Shown here: positions 1 to 6,626 of the stretch, in pieces
Layout: each line of letters opens with the position of its first letter
How positions within the stretch are numbered: position 1 is the first letter of the stretch
The notes under the pieces: model-generated
Seen by the model: only the letters and a program-made list of their open reading frames with translations
Databases searched by the model: none
Told to the model about the DNA's origin: nothing
NCBI GenBank assembly: GCA_019689695.1
Contig: JADGHA010000103.1
Coordinates: 1 to 11,112 of the forward strand
Direction of reading: 5' to 3'
From: Micromonosporaceae bacterium
Lineage (GTDB): Bacteria; Actinomycetota; Actinomycetes; Mycobacteriales; Micromonosporaceae
DNA: 11,112 nucleotides
Program-made: the position numbers and the translations under genes

Positions 1-44
1 GGCGGTCGCGGCGTGAGGCCAGTTGCCGGCCGTCGGGCCCGAGG

Positions 45-380
45 TCAGTCGGCCGCCCGGTCCACCGCCATCTCGCCCAGCTCCGACCAGCCGTCCCCCG
101 GCACGGTGACGTTGATGATCCGCGGTGTCTCCTGCAGGTACGCCGGTAGCGTCTGCTGGGCCGTCTTGAAGTGCGCGGACTGGACGTGCGCGGCGCCGGC
201 CGCGTCGTCGCGGAAGGCCTCGACCAGGACGTACTCGGTGGGCTCCTCGACGCTGCGCGACCAGTCGAACCACAGGCAGCCGGGTTCGGCGCGAGTGGCC
301 TGGGTGAACTCACGGGTGATCTGCGGCCACTGGTCCGCGTGCTCGGGCAGCACCCGGAACTTCGCGGTGATGAAGATCAT
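45..380 (-). CDS. Antibiotic biosynthesis monooxygenase (ABM) / YgiN-like quinol monooxygenase family protein
   Basis: A 111-residue protein, the usual size for a single ABM-fold domain (dimeric ferredoxin-like beta-alpha barrel). The opening MIFITAKFRVLPEH, the EFTQATRAEPGCLWFDW stretch (about residues 24-40), EYVLVEAFRDDAAGAAHVQS (49-68) and the late IINV strand are typical of the YgiN-like branch. In this family small cofactor-free monooxygenases act on quinols or polyketide-like rings; the substrate here cannot be read from sequence. I start it at the ATG ending at 380 because the family motif begins there; an in-frame GTG at 389 would add three residues, and neither has a strong ribosome site (only GTGGA-like bases upstream). 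It lies 37 nt downstream of the DUF2231 gene on the same strand and may be its operon partner. The family call is firm; the reaction is inferred. Confidence 0.85.
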   Translation of the reverse strand: MIFITAKFRVLPEHADQWPQITREFTQATRAEPGCLWFDWSRSVEEPTEYVLVEAFRDDAAGAAHVQSAHFKTAQQTLPAYLQETPRIINVTVPGDGWSELGEMAVDRAAD

Positions 381-417
381 GCCATCCACGTTAGCCGCCG
401 CGTGGCGGCCCGGTGGA

Positions 418-915
418 TCACCCGTGGGACGGGTAGACCTGCTTGTGCCGCAGCGAGCTCGGCGCGTTGACGTCGGCGTTGCGGTCCACGCCGATGCCCA
501 GCCGCTCGACCAGCTCGCCGCCGAGCCAGGCGGTGAAGAGGGCCACCACCACTCCGGCGAAGCTGCACCCCAGCGCCGCGGGGCTGGGTTCCCAGTTGTC
601 GGCTCTCAGGCGCAGCGCCCAGCTGGCCGCAAAGAGCGCGAGGACCAGGACGTTCCCGCCGCCGTGCAGCGCACCGATCCGCCGGGCCCGACTGCGACGC
701 GGAACGCGCAAATAGTCCAGGAAGCCGAAGAACCCGGCGACGACCCCGCCGATGACGCCAGCGGCGATCATGTAGGCGGACGCGATGGCGAACCCATCGC
801 GGTAGGACGCGAGATAGATGATGTCGAAGATGACGGCGGTGGCGAGTAGGCCCAGCGGGAACACGATCAGCATCGGGTGTATCGCATGCCCGGCAGCTTT
901 AGCTCGACTCTCCAT
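418..915 (-). CDS. DUF2231-family integral membrane protein
   Basis: A 165-residue protein with four predicted membrane segments (about residues 15-37, 44-66, 83-103 and 112-132). The N-terminal GHAIHPMLIVFPLGLL, with its His-Pro pair just before the first helix, and the GLDYLRVP-like FFGFLDYLR loop after helix 2 are hallmarks of DUF2231, where conserved histidines have led to suggestions of haem or metal binding; that role is unproven. The C-terminal tail (from about 134) is polar and probably cytoplasmic. The ATG at 915 is well supported: GAGGAG lies 8 nt upstream (plus-strand 924-929). It is separated from the upstream hydrolase gene by 84 nt, so it may have its own promoter, though I could not pick one with confidence. 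It probably leads a two-gene unit with the ABM gene. Confidence 0.85.
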   Translation of the reverse strand: MESRAKAAGHAIHPMLIVFPLGLLATAVIFDIIYLASYRDGFAIASAYMIAAGVIGGVVAGFFGFLDYLRVPRRSRARRIGALHGGGNVLVLALFAASWALRLRADNWEPSPAALGCSFAGVVVALFTAWLGGELVERLGIGVDRNADVNAPSSLRHKQVYPSHG

Positions 916-999
916 GGCTTCTGCTCCTCAGTCGGATGGGCCCAGCCGTACCCCGCCATGGAGGTCCAGAAACTAGGACGAAACAGACCAGACACGTAC

Positions 1000-1803
1000 T
1001 CAGCGCTGGTTACCGGGCATCGACGCCGCCGATCGGGTCGTCTGCAGGATCAGGTCGGCGACCAGGTCCGGGTCGTCGGTCATCGGCACGTGACCGCAGT
1101 CGGGGAGCGTGACGTGGCGGGCCTCGGGCAGCAGCCGCCGGGCCCGCTCGGCCTGATGGGGCGGGAGGATGCGGTCCTTCGCACCCCAGGCGACGGTCAC
1201 CGGGACCGAGGGTGTGCCGGCGAACCGGTACCCGCGCGACGAGCGGGCGACCGGCCGGAAGCCGCGGGCCCGCCGGAACGCGAGCGCGTCCTCGACGGCC
1301 CGCTGGTAGTCCAGCCGGCGCGGGTGGGCCAGCAGAGGGGCGTAGCAGTACGCCCGGAACGCGGCGATGCGCATCGACTGGCGGATCAGCGGCGCCGGGA
1401 GGAACCTGCTGGCCCGCATCAGGCTCAGCGTGGCCAGGGTCCGCCGCCGCTCGGCCTCGGTGAAGAACCCGGCGGGGGAGAAGGCGGTCGCCGAGCGGAC
1501 CTGCCCTGCCACGGCCAACTCCAGCGCGATCGCGCCGCCGAGGCTGTACCCGGCCACGTGCGGCCGGTCCAGCCCTTCGGCCGCGAAGTACTCCGCCATC
1601 ATCGCCACGGTCGCGGCCATGCCGCGCGGCATGCCGCCGGGCGGCACCGGGGACTCGCCGAAGCCGGGCAGGTCGATCGCGATCACGTCGTGGTGCGCGG
1701 CGAGCCGGTCGAGCACAGGCGTCCACGCCTGCCAGCGGTGGCCGATGCCGTGCACCAGTACCAGCGGCTCGCCGGCGCCGCACCGCATGAGGTTGAGCCG
1801 CAT
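1000..1803 (-). CDS. Alpha/beta-fold hydrolase (esterase-like), last gene of the monooxygenase operon
   Basis: A 267-residue single-domain alpha/beta hydrolase. Visible elements in order: the LVLVHGIGHR oxyanion-hole strand (residues 14-23), DLPGFGESP (44-52), nucleophile elbow GYSLGG with Ser87, a cap region rich in Arg and Leu (about 115-190), Asp210 in VAWGAKDRILPP, and His238 in DCGHVP. The catalytic Ser-Asp-His triad is therefore complete. The gene starts 4 nt after the SDR stop, and its ribosome site (AAGGAG, 7 nt before the ATG) lies inside the last SDR codons, so it is surely cotranscribed. Behind a Baeyer-Villiger-type monooxygenase, the obvious role is cleavage of the ester or lactone product; this is inference from context. 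A haloalkane dehalogenase or epoxide hydrolase role is less likely but not excluded. Confidence 0.92.
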   Translation of the reverse strand: MRLNLMRCGAGEPLVLVHGIGHRWQAWTPVLDRLAAHHDVIAIDLPGFGESPVPPGGMPRGMAATVAMMAEYFAAEGLDRPHVAGYSLGGAIALELAVAGQVRSATAFSPAGFFTEAERRRTLATLSLMRASRFLPAPLIRQSMRIAAFRAYCYAPLLAHPRRLDYQRAVEDALAFRRARGFRPVARSSRGYRFAGTPSVPVTVAWGAKDRILPPHQAERARRLLPEARHVTLPDCGHVPMTDDPDLVADLILQTTRSAASMPGNQR

Positions 1804-1807
1804 CCGG

Positions 1808-2689
1808 TCACTCCTTCCCGGGCCGGGCCGCGCTGTGCGCTCCGAAGAATCGGCCCAGCCGCAGTACCTCGGCCTCCATCTGCTCGACCCGCTGCCCGTG
1901 CCGGGTGCCGGCTGCGATCACCCGGTCGCCGAGCGGGCTCAGGATCACCGACCGCAGCGCCTGCGCAGCGGCCACCGACCGCGGCACGTACACCCGGCGC
2001 CTGCGCCGCTCGATCGCCCGCACCAGCGCCTCGGCGCACGCCTGCACGCTGGTCGTGGCGCCGAAGGGCGGCGGCAGCTTGCGCAGCGCGGCCCGGAACG
2101 ACCCGAGGTCGCTCTGGAAGCCACGCACCATGTCGGTGTCCACCCAGGACGGATGCGCCACGCCGACCCGGACGCCACGGTGGGCGGTCTCCATCCGCAG
2201 CACGTTGCCGAACTGCTCGACGCCGGCCTTGGCGGCGCAGTAAGCGGCCATCCCGGGCAGCGCGGTGAACGCGGCCGCGGAGGAGACCAGCAGGCAGTAG
2301 CCCCGGCTGTCGAGCAGGTGCGGCAGGGTCGCCCGGACCGTGCGGATGACGCCGCCGAGGTTGACCTCGACGGTCCGCAGCAGGGCGTCGACCGGGCTGA
2401 TCGCGACGGTGCCCAGGTTGGCCACGCCGGCGTTGGCCACCACCACGTCCAGGCCGCCCAGCGCCCGGACCGCCCCCGCGACCGCGCTCTCGACGCCGGC
2501 CTGGTCGGTCACGTCCGCCTCGTACCAGAACGCGTCCACGTCGGAGGCGACCGCGGCGAGCCGGTCGGGTTCGAGCCCGACGAGGGCCAGCCGGGCCCCG
2601 CGCGCCGCGGCGAGCCGGGCGACGTGCTCCCCGATGCCGCGGGCGGCGCCGGTGACCAGCACGGCCTTTCCGGCAAGTGGTGAGGGCAT
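1808..2689 (-). CDS. Short-chain dehydrogenase/reductase (SDR), operon with flavin monooxygenase
   Basis: A 293-residue classical SDR with a C-terminal extension. The NAD(P)-binding TGAARGIG motif is at residues 13-20, the adenine-binding DV pair at 59-60, NAG at 86-88, and the catalytic Ser136/137, Tyr150 and Lys154 (YCAAK) are all present. HPSWVDTDMV (179-188) is the usual PG-type loop after strand 6. The last 60 or so residues (RRRRRVYVPRS onward) form a basic tail seen in SDRs that work with lipid-like substrates or membranes; that functional link is inference. A near-ideal ribosome site, AGGAGGTG, sits in the last codons of the monooxygenase gene, whose stop lies 1 nt from this ATG. The likely reaction is oxidation of a secondary alcohol to the ketone used by the monooxygenase, or the reverse. 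Confidence 0.93.
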   Translation of the reverse strand: MPSPLAGKAVLVTGAARGIGEHVARLAAARGARLALVGLEPDRLAAVASDVDAFWYEADVTDQAGVESAVAGAVRALGGLDVVVANAGVANLGTVAISPVDALLRTVEVNLGGVIRTVRATLPHLLDSRGYCLLVSSAAAFTALPGMAAYCAAKAGVEQFGNVLRMETAHRGVRVGVAHPSWVDTDMVRGFQSDLGSFRAALRKLPPPFGATTSVQACAEALVRAIERRRRRVYVPRSVAAAQALRSVILSPLGDRVIAAGTRHGQRVEQMEAEVLRLGRFFGAHSAARPGKE

Positions 2690-2690
2690 C

Positions 2691-4157
2691 TCACACCTCC
2701 TGAAGGACCGGGACGGGCCGGTAGTCCTCGGGCCGGAAGCGGCGCAGCCGCAGCCGGAAACCCGTGGCGTAGCCGGGCCAGATGGTCGGGTTGTGCCCGG
2801 TACGGTCCAGGTACCAGCTGGTGCACCCCCCGGAGGTCCACACCGTGCCCGCCATCTTCGCGTCGACGGCGGCGGCGAAGCGCTCCTGAGCCTCCGGGTC
2901 CGGCTCGATGGCCGGCACGCCGGTGCGGCGCATGTACTGCAGCGCCGCGACCACCTGGTGGAGCTGGCTTTCGATCATCAGCACCACCGAGGTGTGCCCC
3001 AGCCCGGTGTTCGGGCCGAGCAGCAGGAACAGGTTGGGGAAGCCGGCCACCATCGTGCCCAGGTAGGCGCGCATGGTCGGGGTCCACGCCTGCGCCAGGG
3101 TGCGCCCGCCACGACCACGGACGTGGTGCATCACCGGCGGGTCGGTGACGTGGAAACCGGTACCGAAGATGATGGTGTCGACCTCGTGCTCGGCGCCGTC
3201 CTCAGTCACGATCGCGTGCGGAAGCACCTGGCGGATCCGTTCCACGACAACGTCCACATTGTCCCTGGTGAGGGCGGGGTAGTAGTCGTTGGAGAGCAGC
3301 ACCCGCTTGCAGCCCATCACGTAGGTCGGCGTGAGCTTCGCCCGCAGCGCCGGATCGGGCACCTGCCGGTGGAGGTGGGCGCGCGCCAGCGCCTGGACCC
3401 GCTGGTTGAGCCACGGGTGCAGGAAGCCGAGCGCGAACGCCTCCCGGCCCCAGTAGAGGGCCGTCCGCACCAGGCGCTGCGCGCCGGGCACCGAACGGTA
3501 GACAGCACGCTCCACGCGGCTGATCGGGCGGCTGCGGCGGGGCAGTACCCACGGCGGGGTGCGCTGGAACACCGTCAGCGACTCGACCTGCGGCGCGATC
3601 CGTGGGATGAACTGGATCGCCGAGGCTCCGGTGCCGACGACCGCCACCCGCCGGCCGGCGAGGTCGTGGTCGTGCCGCCATCGTGCGGAGTGGAACACCG
3701 TGCCCTGGAAGGTGTCCAGCCCGGGAATGTCCGGGATGGACGGTTCAGAGAGCGGGCCGGTGGCGTTGATCACCACCCGGGCGCGGAATGTACCGTGGGA
3801 GGTCTCGATCTGCCAGCGCTGCTCGTGGTCGTCCCAGGTCATCTCCCGCACGAAGTGGCCCAGCCGCAGGTACGGACCGATGCCGAACCGGTCCACGCAG
3901 GCGCGCAGATAGTCCCAGATCTCCTGGCCGCTGGAGAAGGTGTCCGACCAGTCGGGGTTGAGCGCGAAGGAGAACGAGTACAGGTGGGACGGCACGTCGC
4001 AGGCCAGCCCGGGGTACGTGTTGGCGCGCCAGGTGCCGCCCACGTCGTCCGCCTGCTCGAAGACGAGGAAGTCGTCGAACCCGGCCCGCTTGAGCCGGAT
4101 CGCCGCGCCGAGCCCACCGAATCCGGCGCCGATGATCGCCACGTCGACCGTGTTCAT
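2691..4157 (-). CDS. Class B flavin-dependent monooxygenase, Baeyer-Villiger type
   Basis: A 488-residue FAD/NADPH monooxygenase of normal family length. It opens with the FAD-binding GAGFGG (residues 10-15) and the EQADDVGGTWRANTYPG stretch (35-50) followed by the CDVPSHLYSFSF segment. The Baeyer-Villiger fingerprint F-x-G-x-x-x-H-x-x-x-W is at 150-160, with Arg rather than the usual Pro or Asp right after the Trp. The NADPH-binding GTGASA is at 175-180, KRVLLSNDYYPAL at 283-295, and FGTGFH at 331-336. The enzyme would insert one oxygen of O2 next to a ketone, or oxidise a soft heteroatom. The start is fixed by GGAGG 4 nt upstream and by the ATGA overlap with the DUF4873 gene. Gene order with SDR and hydrolase resembles the FMO-lipR-SDR part of the mycobacterial mymA operon; the regulator differs (TetR here, the AraC-type VirS there). 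Substrate unknown. Confidence 0.93.
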   Translation of the reverse strand: MNTVDVAIIGAGFGGLGAAIRLKRAGFDDFLVFEQADDVGGTWRANTYPGLACDVPSHLYSFSFALNPDWSDTFSSGQEIWDYLRACVDRFGIGPYLRLGHFVREMTWDDHEQRWQIETSHGTFRARVVINATGPLSEPSIPDIPGLDTFQGTVFHSARWRHDHDLAGRRVAVVGTGASAIQFIPRIAPQVESLTVFQRTPPWVLPRRSRPISRVERAVYRSVPGAQRLVRTALYWGREAFALGFLHPWLNQRVQALARAHLHRQVPDPALRAKLTPTYVMGCKRVLLSNDYYPALTRDNVDVVVERIRQVLPHAIVTEDGAEHEVDTIIFGTGFHVTDPPVMHHVRGRGGRTLAQAWTPTMRAYLGTMVAGFPNLFLLLGPNTGLGHTSVVLMIESQLHQVVAALQYMRRTGVPAIEPDPEAQERFAAAVDAKMAGTVWTSGGCTSWYLDRTGHNPTIWPGYATGFRLRLRRFRPEDYRPVPVLQEV

Positions 4158-4447
4158 TCAGCCTCCACCGGCCACGGCGGTGGGGAGACGCCGGTGACCC
4201 GCACCGCCCCCCACGGATCCACCTCGCTCAGTCGCACCGGGACCGGGTCGCCTCCCGCGATGCGCAGCCTCGCCGAGCGCACGCCGGACGCGAACAGCCG
4301 CGTGACCTGCTCCTGCGGTGCGATCCGGCCGGCCCAGTGGTATCGACCGTCGACCGGCTCGAGCCGGCCGGAGAGTCTCACCTGGACGGTGACCTCGGTG
4401 CCGTCCGCCGAGAGGGCGGCCTGCCCGGCGTACGCCTCAGCGGTCAT
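4154..4447 (-). CDS. DUF4873-family small protein, partner of the flavin monooxygenase
   Basis: A 97-residue soluble protein predicted to be mostly beta strand. The pattern AYAGQAALSADG near the start, VRLSGRLEPVDGRYHWAGRI (residues 23-42) and the closing DPWGAVRVTGVSPPPW match my recollection of DUF4873, an actinobacterial domain that occurs beside or fused to flavin monooxygenases. Function is unknown; a structural or substrate-delivery partner of the monooxygenase is a guess from linkage. Its ATG lies inside the TetR gene (11-bp overlap) with GGAGG 6 nt upstream, and its TGA overlaps the monooxygenase ATG by four bases (ATGA), so the three products are probably made in coupled amounts. No transmembrane segment or signal peptide is visible. 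The coding call is firm, the family name moderately so. Confidence 0.82.
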   Translation of the reverse strand: MTAEAYAGQAALSADGTEVTVQVRLSGRLEPVDGRYHWAGRIAPQEQVTRLFASGVRSARLRIAGGDPVPVRLSEVDPWGAVRVTGVSPPPWPVEAE

Positions 4448-5123
4448 CGTGGACCTCCGCGAGCCGCAGGCCGCCCGGGAGGTCGGCGCTCGCGCGGACG
4501 CCGTCGAACCCCTGCCACATCAGGGTGGCGACGTAGTCGGTCAGCGCAGCCCGGCTCATCGGCCGGCCGCGCTCCAGCCACCAGTCACCGACCGCGGTCA
4601 CGAAGCCCACCAGGCCGTACGCCCAGGGCTCGGCCGGGCCGGCGTCAAGGCCGAGCGCGCGCAGCCGGTCGCCGATCACCCGCGACAGCTCGACGGCGAC
4701 CTTCCCCGACGCCTTGGCCACCAGGTTGTGCCCACCGGACAGCCCGGAGTGGTGCATCAGGAACCGGTACAGGTCCGGGCGGCTCTCGATGGCGCCGAGG
4801 TAAGCGTCCACTGTGGCCGCGATCAGCGACCGTTCCTCGCGCACCTGGGCGACCGCCGGGGTGACCTCCTCGACCACGAGTTGGGCCACGTACTCGCCGA
4901 CCGCCAGCCACAGCTGGGCCTTGTCGGCGAAGTACCGGTACAGCACCGGCTTGCTGACCCCGGCGACCGCGGCCACCTGGTCCATGTCCACCTCGGGGCC
5001 GTGCTGGTTGAAGGCGTCGAGGGCGGCGCGGACCAGATCCTGCCGGCGCCGCCGCCGGTGCGCGTCCCAGCGGGTCCGGCGGCCGTCCGGTGAGGTGTTG
5101 ACCGGCGGCGATTCCTGTTGCAC
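4437..5123 (-). CDS. TetR-family transcriptional regulator of the oxygenase cluster
   Basis: A 228-residue regulator if started at the GTG at 5123. A basic N-terminal arm (RRTRWDAHRRRRR) leads into the TetR helix-turn-helix: DLVRAALDAFNQHG, then MDQVAAVAGVSKPVLYRYFADKAQL, the classic recognition helix and YF-K ending. The rest is an all-helical ligand-binding and dimerisation domain (family-typical). The reading frame is open up to a TTG at 5159, but starting there would put the palindrome at 5128-5150 inside the gene; the GTG at 5123 leaves it just upstream, where an operator belongs. There is no clear ribosome site before this GTG, so leaderless translation is possible. It heads the operon and is divergent from the diiron oxygenase, so it most likely represses both and is released by a pathway substrate or product. 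Confidence 0.9.
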   Translation of the reverse strand: MQQESPPVNTSPDGRRTRWDAHRRRRRQDLVRAALDAFNQHGPEVDMDQVAAVAGVSKPVLYRYFADKAQLWLAVGEYVAQLVVEEVTPAVAQVREERSLIAATVDAYLGAIESRPDLYRFLMHHSGLSGGHNLVAKASGKVAVELSRVIGDRLRALGLDAGPAEPWAYGLVGFVTAVGDWWLERGRPMSRAALTDYVATLMWQGFDGVRASADLPGGLRLAEVHDDR

Positions 5124-5127
5124 GCTA

Positions 5128-5150
5128 CCAGTAGTAACAGTTACGTCTGG
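5128..5150. promoter_or_regulatory. 23-bp near-palindrome, probable TetR operator
   Basis: The core is a perfect inverted repeat GTAAC-A-GTTAC (5134-5144). It is flanked by CCAG (5128-5131) on one side and CTGG (5147-5150) on the other, giving 9 of 11 paired positions around base 5139. It lies in the divergent spacer between the TetR start and the diiron oxygenase start, the expected place for an autoregulatory TetR operator. It also overlaps the proposed -10 region of the TetR promoter. Binding itself is inferred. Confidence 0.7.
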
Positions 5151-5159
5151 AAACGGCAA
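5131..5159 (-). promoter_or_regulatory. Candidate promoter for the TetR operon
   Basis: On the minus strand TTGCCG (5159-5154) and TACTAC (5136-5131) are 17 nt apart. The predicted start of transcription would be at about 5124, right at the GTG chosen for the TetR gene, which would make the mRNA leaderless. The -35 is good, the -10 weak (3 of 6 to TATAAT). The palindrome at 5128-5150 covers the -10 and spacer, which would suit repression. Confidence 0.35.
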
Positions 5160-5184
5160 TGGCCCGATGCGCTGGGCGGTGGGG

Positions 5185-6066
5185 ATGGCTGAAACCAGGG
5201 AACAGACCGCCGATCGGCTGCTGCGGTCGTCGGCGCGCGTCTCGTACGACCCGGTCGTCGAGATCGACTGGGCGGCCCCGCTCGATCCGGACGCGTTCTG
5301 GCTGCCGCCGCACCGCAGCAGCCTCTACGGCACCGCGCTGTGGGAGCGGCTGGACCACCGGCAGCGGGTCGAGCTGACCAAGCACGAGGTGGCCAGCGGT
5401 GCGAGCGCCGGCATCTGGTTCGAGACCATCCTCATGCAGATGCTGGTCCGGGAGTACTACCGACAGGACCCGACCAGCAGGCACGCCCAGTACGCGCTGA
5501 CCGAGGTGGCCGACGAGTGCCGGCACTCGGTGATGTTCGGCCGGATGATCGAGACGATGGGCTGTCCGGTGTACCCGGCGAACCCGCTGGAGCAGGTCCT
5601 CGGCGGGTTCCTCAAGGCCACCGCGCGCGGCCCGCACATGTACGCCGCGATCCTGCTCGCGGAAGAGATCCTGGATGCCTTCCAGCGTGAGATCATGGTG
5701 GACGCCACGCTGCAGCCGCTGATCCGCGCGGTGGCGCACATCCACGTGGTGGAGGAGGCCAGGCACGTCGCGTACGCCCGGGCCGAGCTTGCCCGGCAGG
5801 TGGCGGCCGCCGGTCCGGCGCGCCTGGCGTACGCCCGGTTGGTCACCGCCCGTGCTGCCTACTCGGTGGCGAATCGCCTGGTCCATCCGCGGGTGTACGC
5901 CGCGGTTGGTATCCGACCCCGGGACGGGGTCGCCGCGGCCAGGGCCAACCCGCACTGGCAGGGGACCTTGCGCTGGGCGGCCGGCAAGGCGCGGGCGTAC
6001 CTGGACGAGCTGGGCATGCTGTCCGGGCCGGGACGCCGGCTGTGGCGCCGCGCCCATCTCATCTGA
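5185..6066 (+). CDS. AurF-like non-haem diiron oxygenase
   Basis: A 293-residue all-helical protein of the family of p-aminobenzoate N-oxygenase AurF. The opening YDPVVEIDW (residues 21-29) plus APLDPDAFWLPP and SSLYGTALWERL are family signatures. The diiron ligands can be lined up: Glu80 in IWFETIL (least certain), Glu111 and His114 in DECRH, Glu160 in LLAEEILDAF, and His187-Glu191-His194 in HVVEEARH; spacings from Glu111 on match my memory of AurF. Such enzymes use O2 for N-oxygenation, but many homologues have unknown roles and may hydroxylate carbon. Start: the ATG at 5185 puts MAET before the conserved part; an in-frame ATG at 5167 would add six residues, and neither has a well-spaced ribosome site. 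It is divergent from the TetR-led operon and shares its probable operator, so it likely belongs to the same pathway. Confidence 0.9.
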   Translation: MAETREQTADRLLRSSARVSYDPVVEIDWAAPLDPDAFWLPPHRSSLYGTALWERLDHRQRVELTKHEVASGASAGIWFETILMQMLVREYYRQDPTSRHAQYALTEVADECRHSVMFGRMIETMGCPVYPANPLEQVLGGFLKATARGPHMYAAILLAEEILDAFQREIMVDATLQPLIRAVAHIHVVEEARHVAYARAELARQVAAAGPARLAYARLVTARAAYSVANRLVHPRVYAAVGIRPRDGVAAARANPHWQGTLRWAAGKARAYLDELGMLSGPGRRLWRRAHLI

Positions 6067-6101
6067 ACGACCCCGCCCAACCAGGAAGCTGAACGGCCGC
6101 C

Positions 6102-6569
6102 TCAGCCGTGGTGCTCCGCCTCGACGAGGGCGGCGAGGTTGGCCAGGGCCATGCGCGTCCCGGCTTCGTTGGCCTCGGCCGGGATGGCGTCGGGGACGCC
6201 CTCGTGCACGATGAGGACGTCGGTGCCGCCGTTCGCGTCGGTGAGCGTGGTGGTCATCGTCATCGTGCCCTGAAGTGCCGGATCGTCGGTCTCGAACTGG
6301 AGCACCTCGACGACCTGTTCGTCGGGCACCAGCCGCTGGAAGTAGCCGTGGTAGGTGTCGGTGTGTGCCGCCGACTTGCCGGTCGCGTCCGGTGCCTGGT
6401 AAGTCAGCGAGACGCGGAACCTGCCGCCTTCCCGGGGGTCGAGCTCGTGCACGTGGCCGCGCATCCCGGCCGGCACCCGCCACTTCGCAACCGCGCTCGC
6501 GTCCAGTAGCGCACGGTAGACGGCGGGGCGCGGAGCATTGACATGCTGACAGATCCGCGTCGAATACAT
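6102..6569 (-). CDS. SRPBCC / AHSA1-like (START-fold) protein
   Basis: A 155-residue protein with the layout of the Activator of Hsp90 ATPase 1-like branch of the SRPBCC superfamily. The first strand and helix read STRICQHVNAPRPAVYRALLD, then a WRVPAGM turn (residues 30-36), GGRFRVSLTY (48-57), a HTDTYHGYFQRLVPDEQVV segment (69-87), TMTMTTTLTD (102-111) and the long C-terminal helix GTRMALANLAALVEAE. These proteins form a helix-grip pocket that binds small hydrophobic ligands; no enzymatic role can be assigned. I use the ATG at 6569 because it sits exactly at the start of the domain; the frame stays open far upstream through the antisense of the next gene, which is not credible coding. It is convergent with the diiron oxygenase (35-nt gap) and divergent from the MetE-like gene. 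Confidence 0.87.
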   Translation of the reverse strand: MYSTRICQHVNAPRPAVYRALLDASAVAKWRVPAGMRGHVHELDPREGGRFRVSLTYQAPDATGKSAAHTDTYHGYFQRLVPDEQVVEVLQFETDDPALQGTMTMTTTLTDANGGTDVLIVHEGVPDAIPAEANEAGTRMALANLAALVEAEHHG

Positions 6570-6615
6570 GAATCCGGAGGATATCCGGCCCGGCGTAAGG
6601 TCGGGCGAGGACGAT

Positions 6616-6621
6616 GGGAGG
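6616..6621 (+). promoter_or_regulatory. Ribosome binding site fixing the MetE-like start
   Basis: GGGAGG lies 5 nt upstream of the ATG at 6627. This selects 6627 over an in-frame ATG at 6543, which lies inside the SRPBCC gene and would add 28 residues without family similarity. Confidence 0.75.
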
Positions 6622-6626
6622 CCCGG

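Noticed and set aside
2..16. Possible tail of a plus-strand gene (GCG GTC GCG GCG TGA)
   Set aside because: Only four codons are visible before the window edge, too little to support a gene.
2340..5093. Very long open frame on the plus strand opposite the monooxygenase operon
   Set aside because: It is antisense to four well-supported genes with clear motifs and has Arg/Pro/His-rich composition typical of a high-GC shadow frame.
5124..5159. TTG start for the TetR gene at 5159
   Set aside because: It would place the palindrome and candidate promoter inside the coding region and adds residues without family similarity.
6093..6109. Weak hairpin ACGGC/GCCGT between the convergent diiron oxygenase and SRPBCC genes
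   Set aside because: A 5-bp stem with a 7-nt loop is expected by chance at this GC content and it runs into coding sequence.
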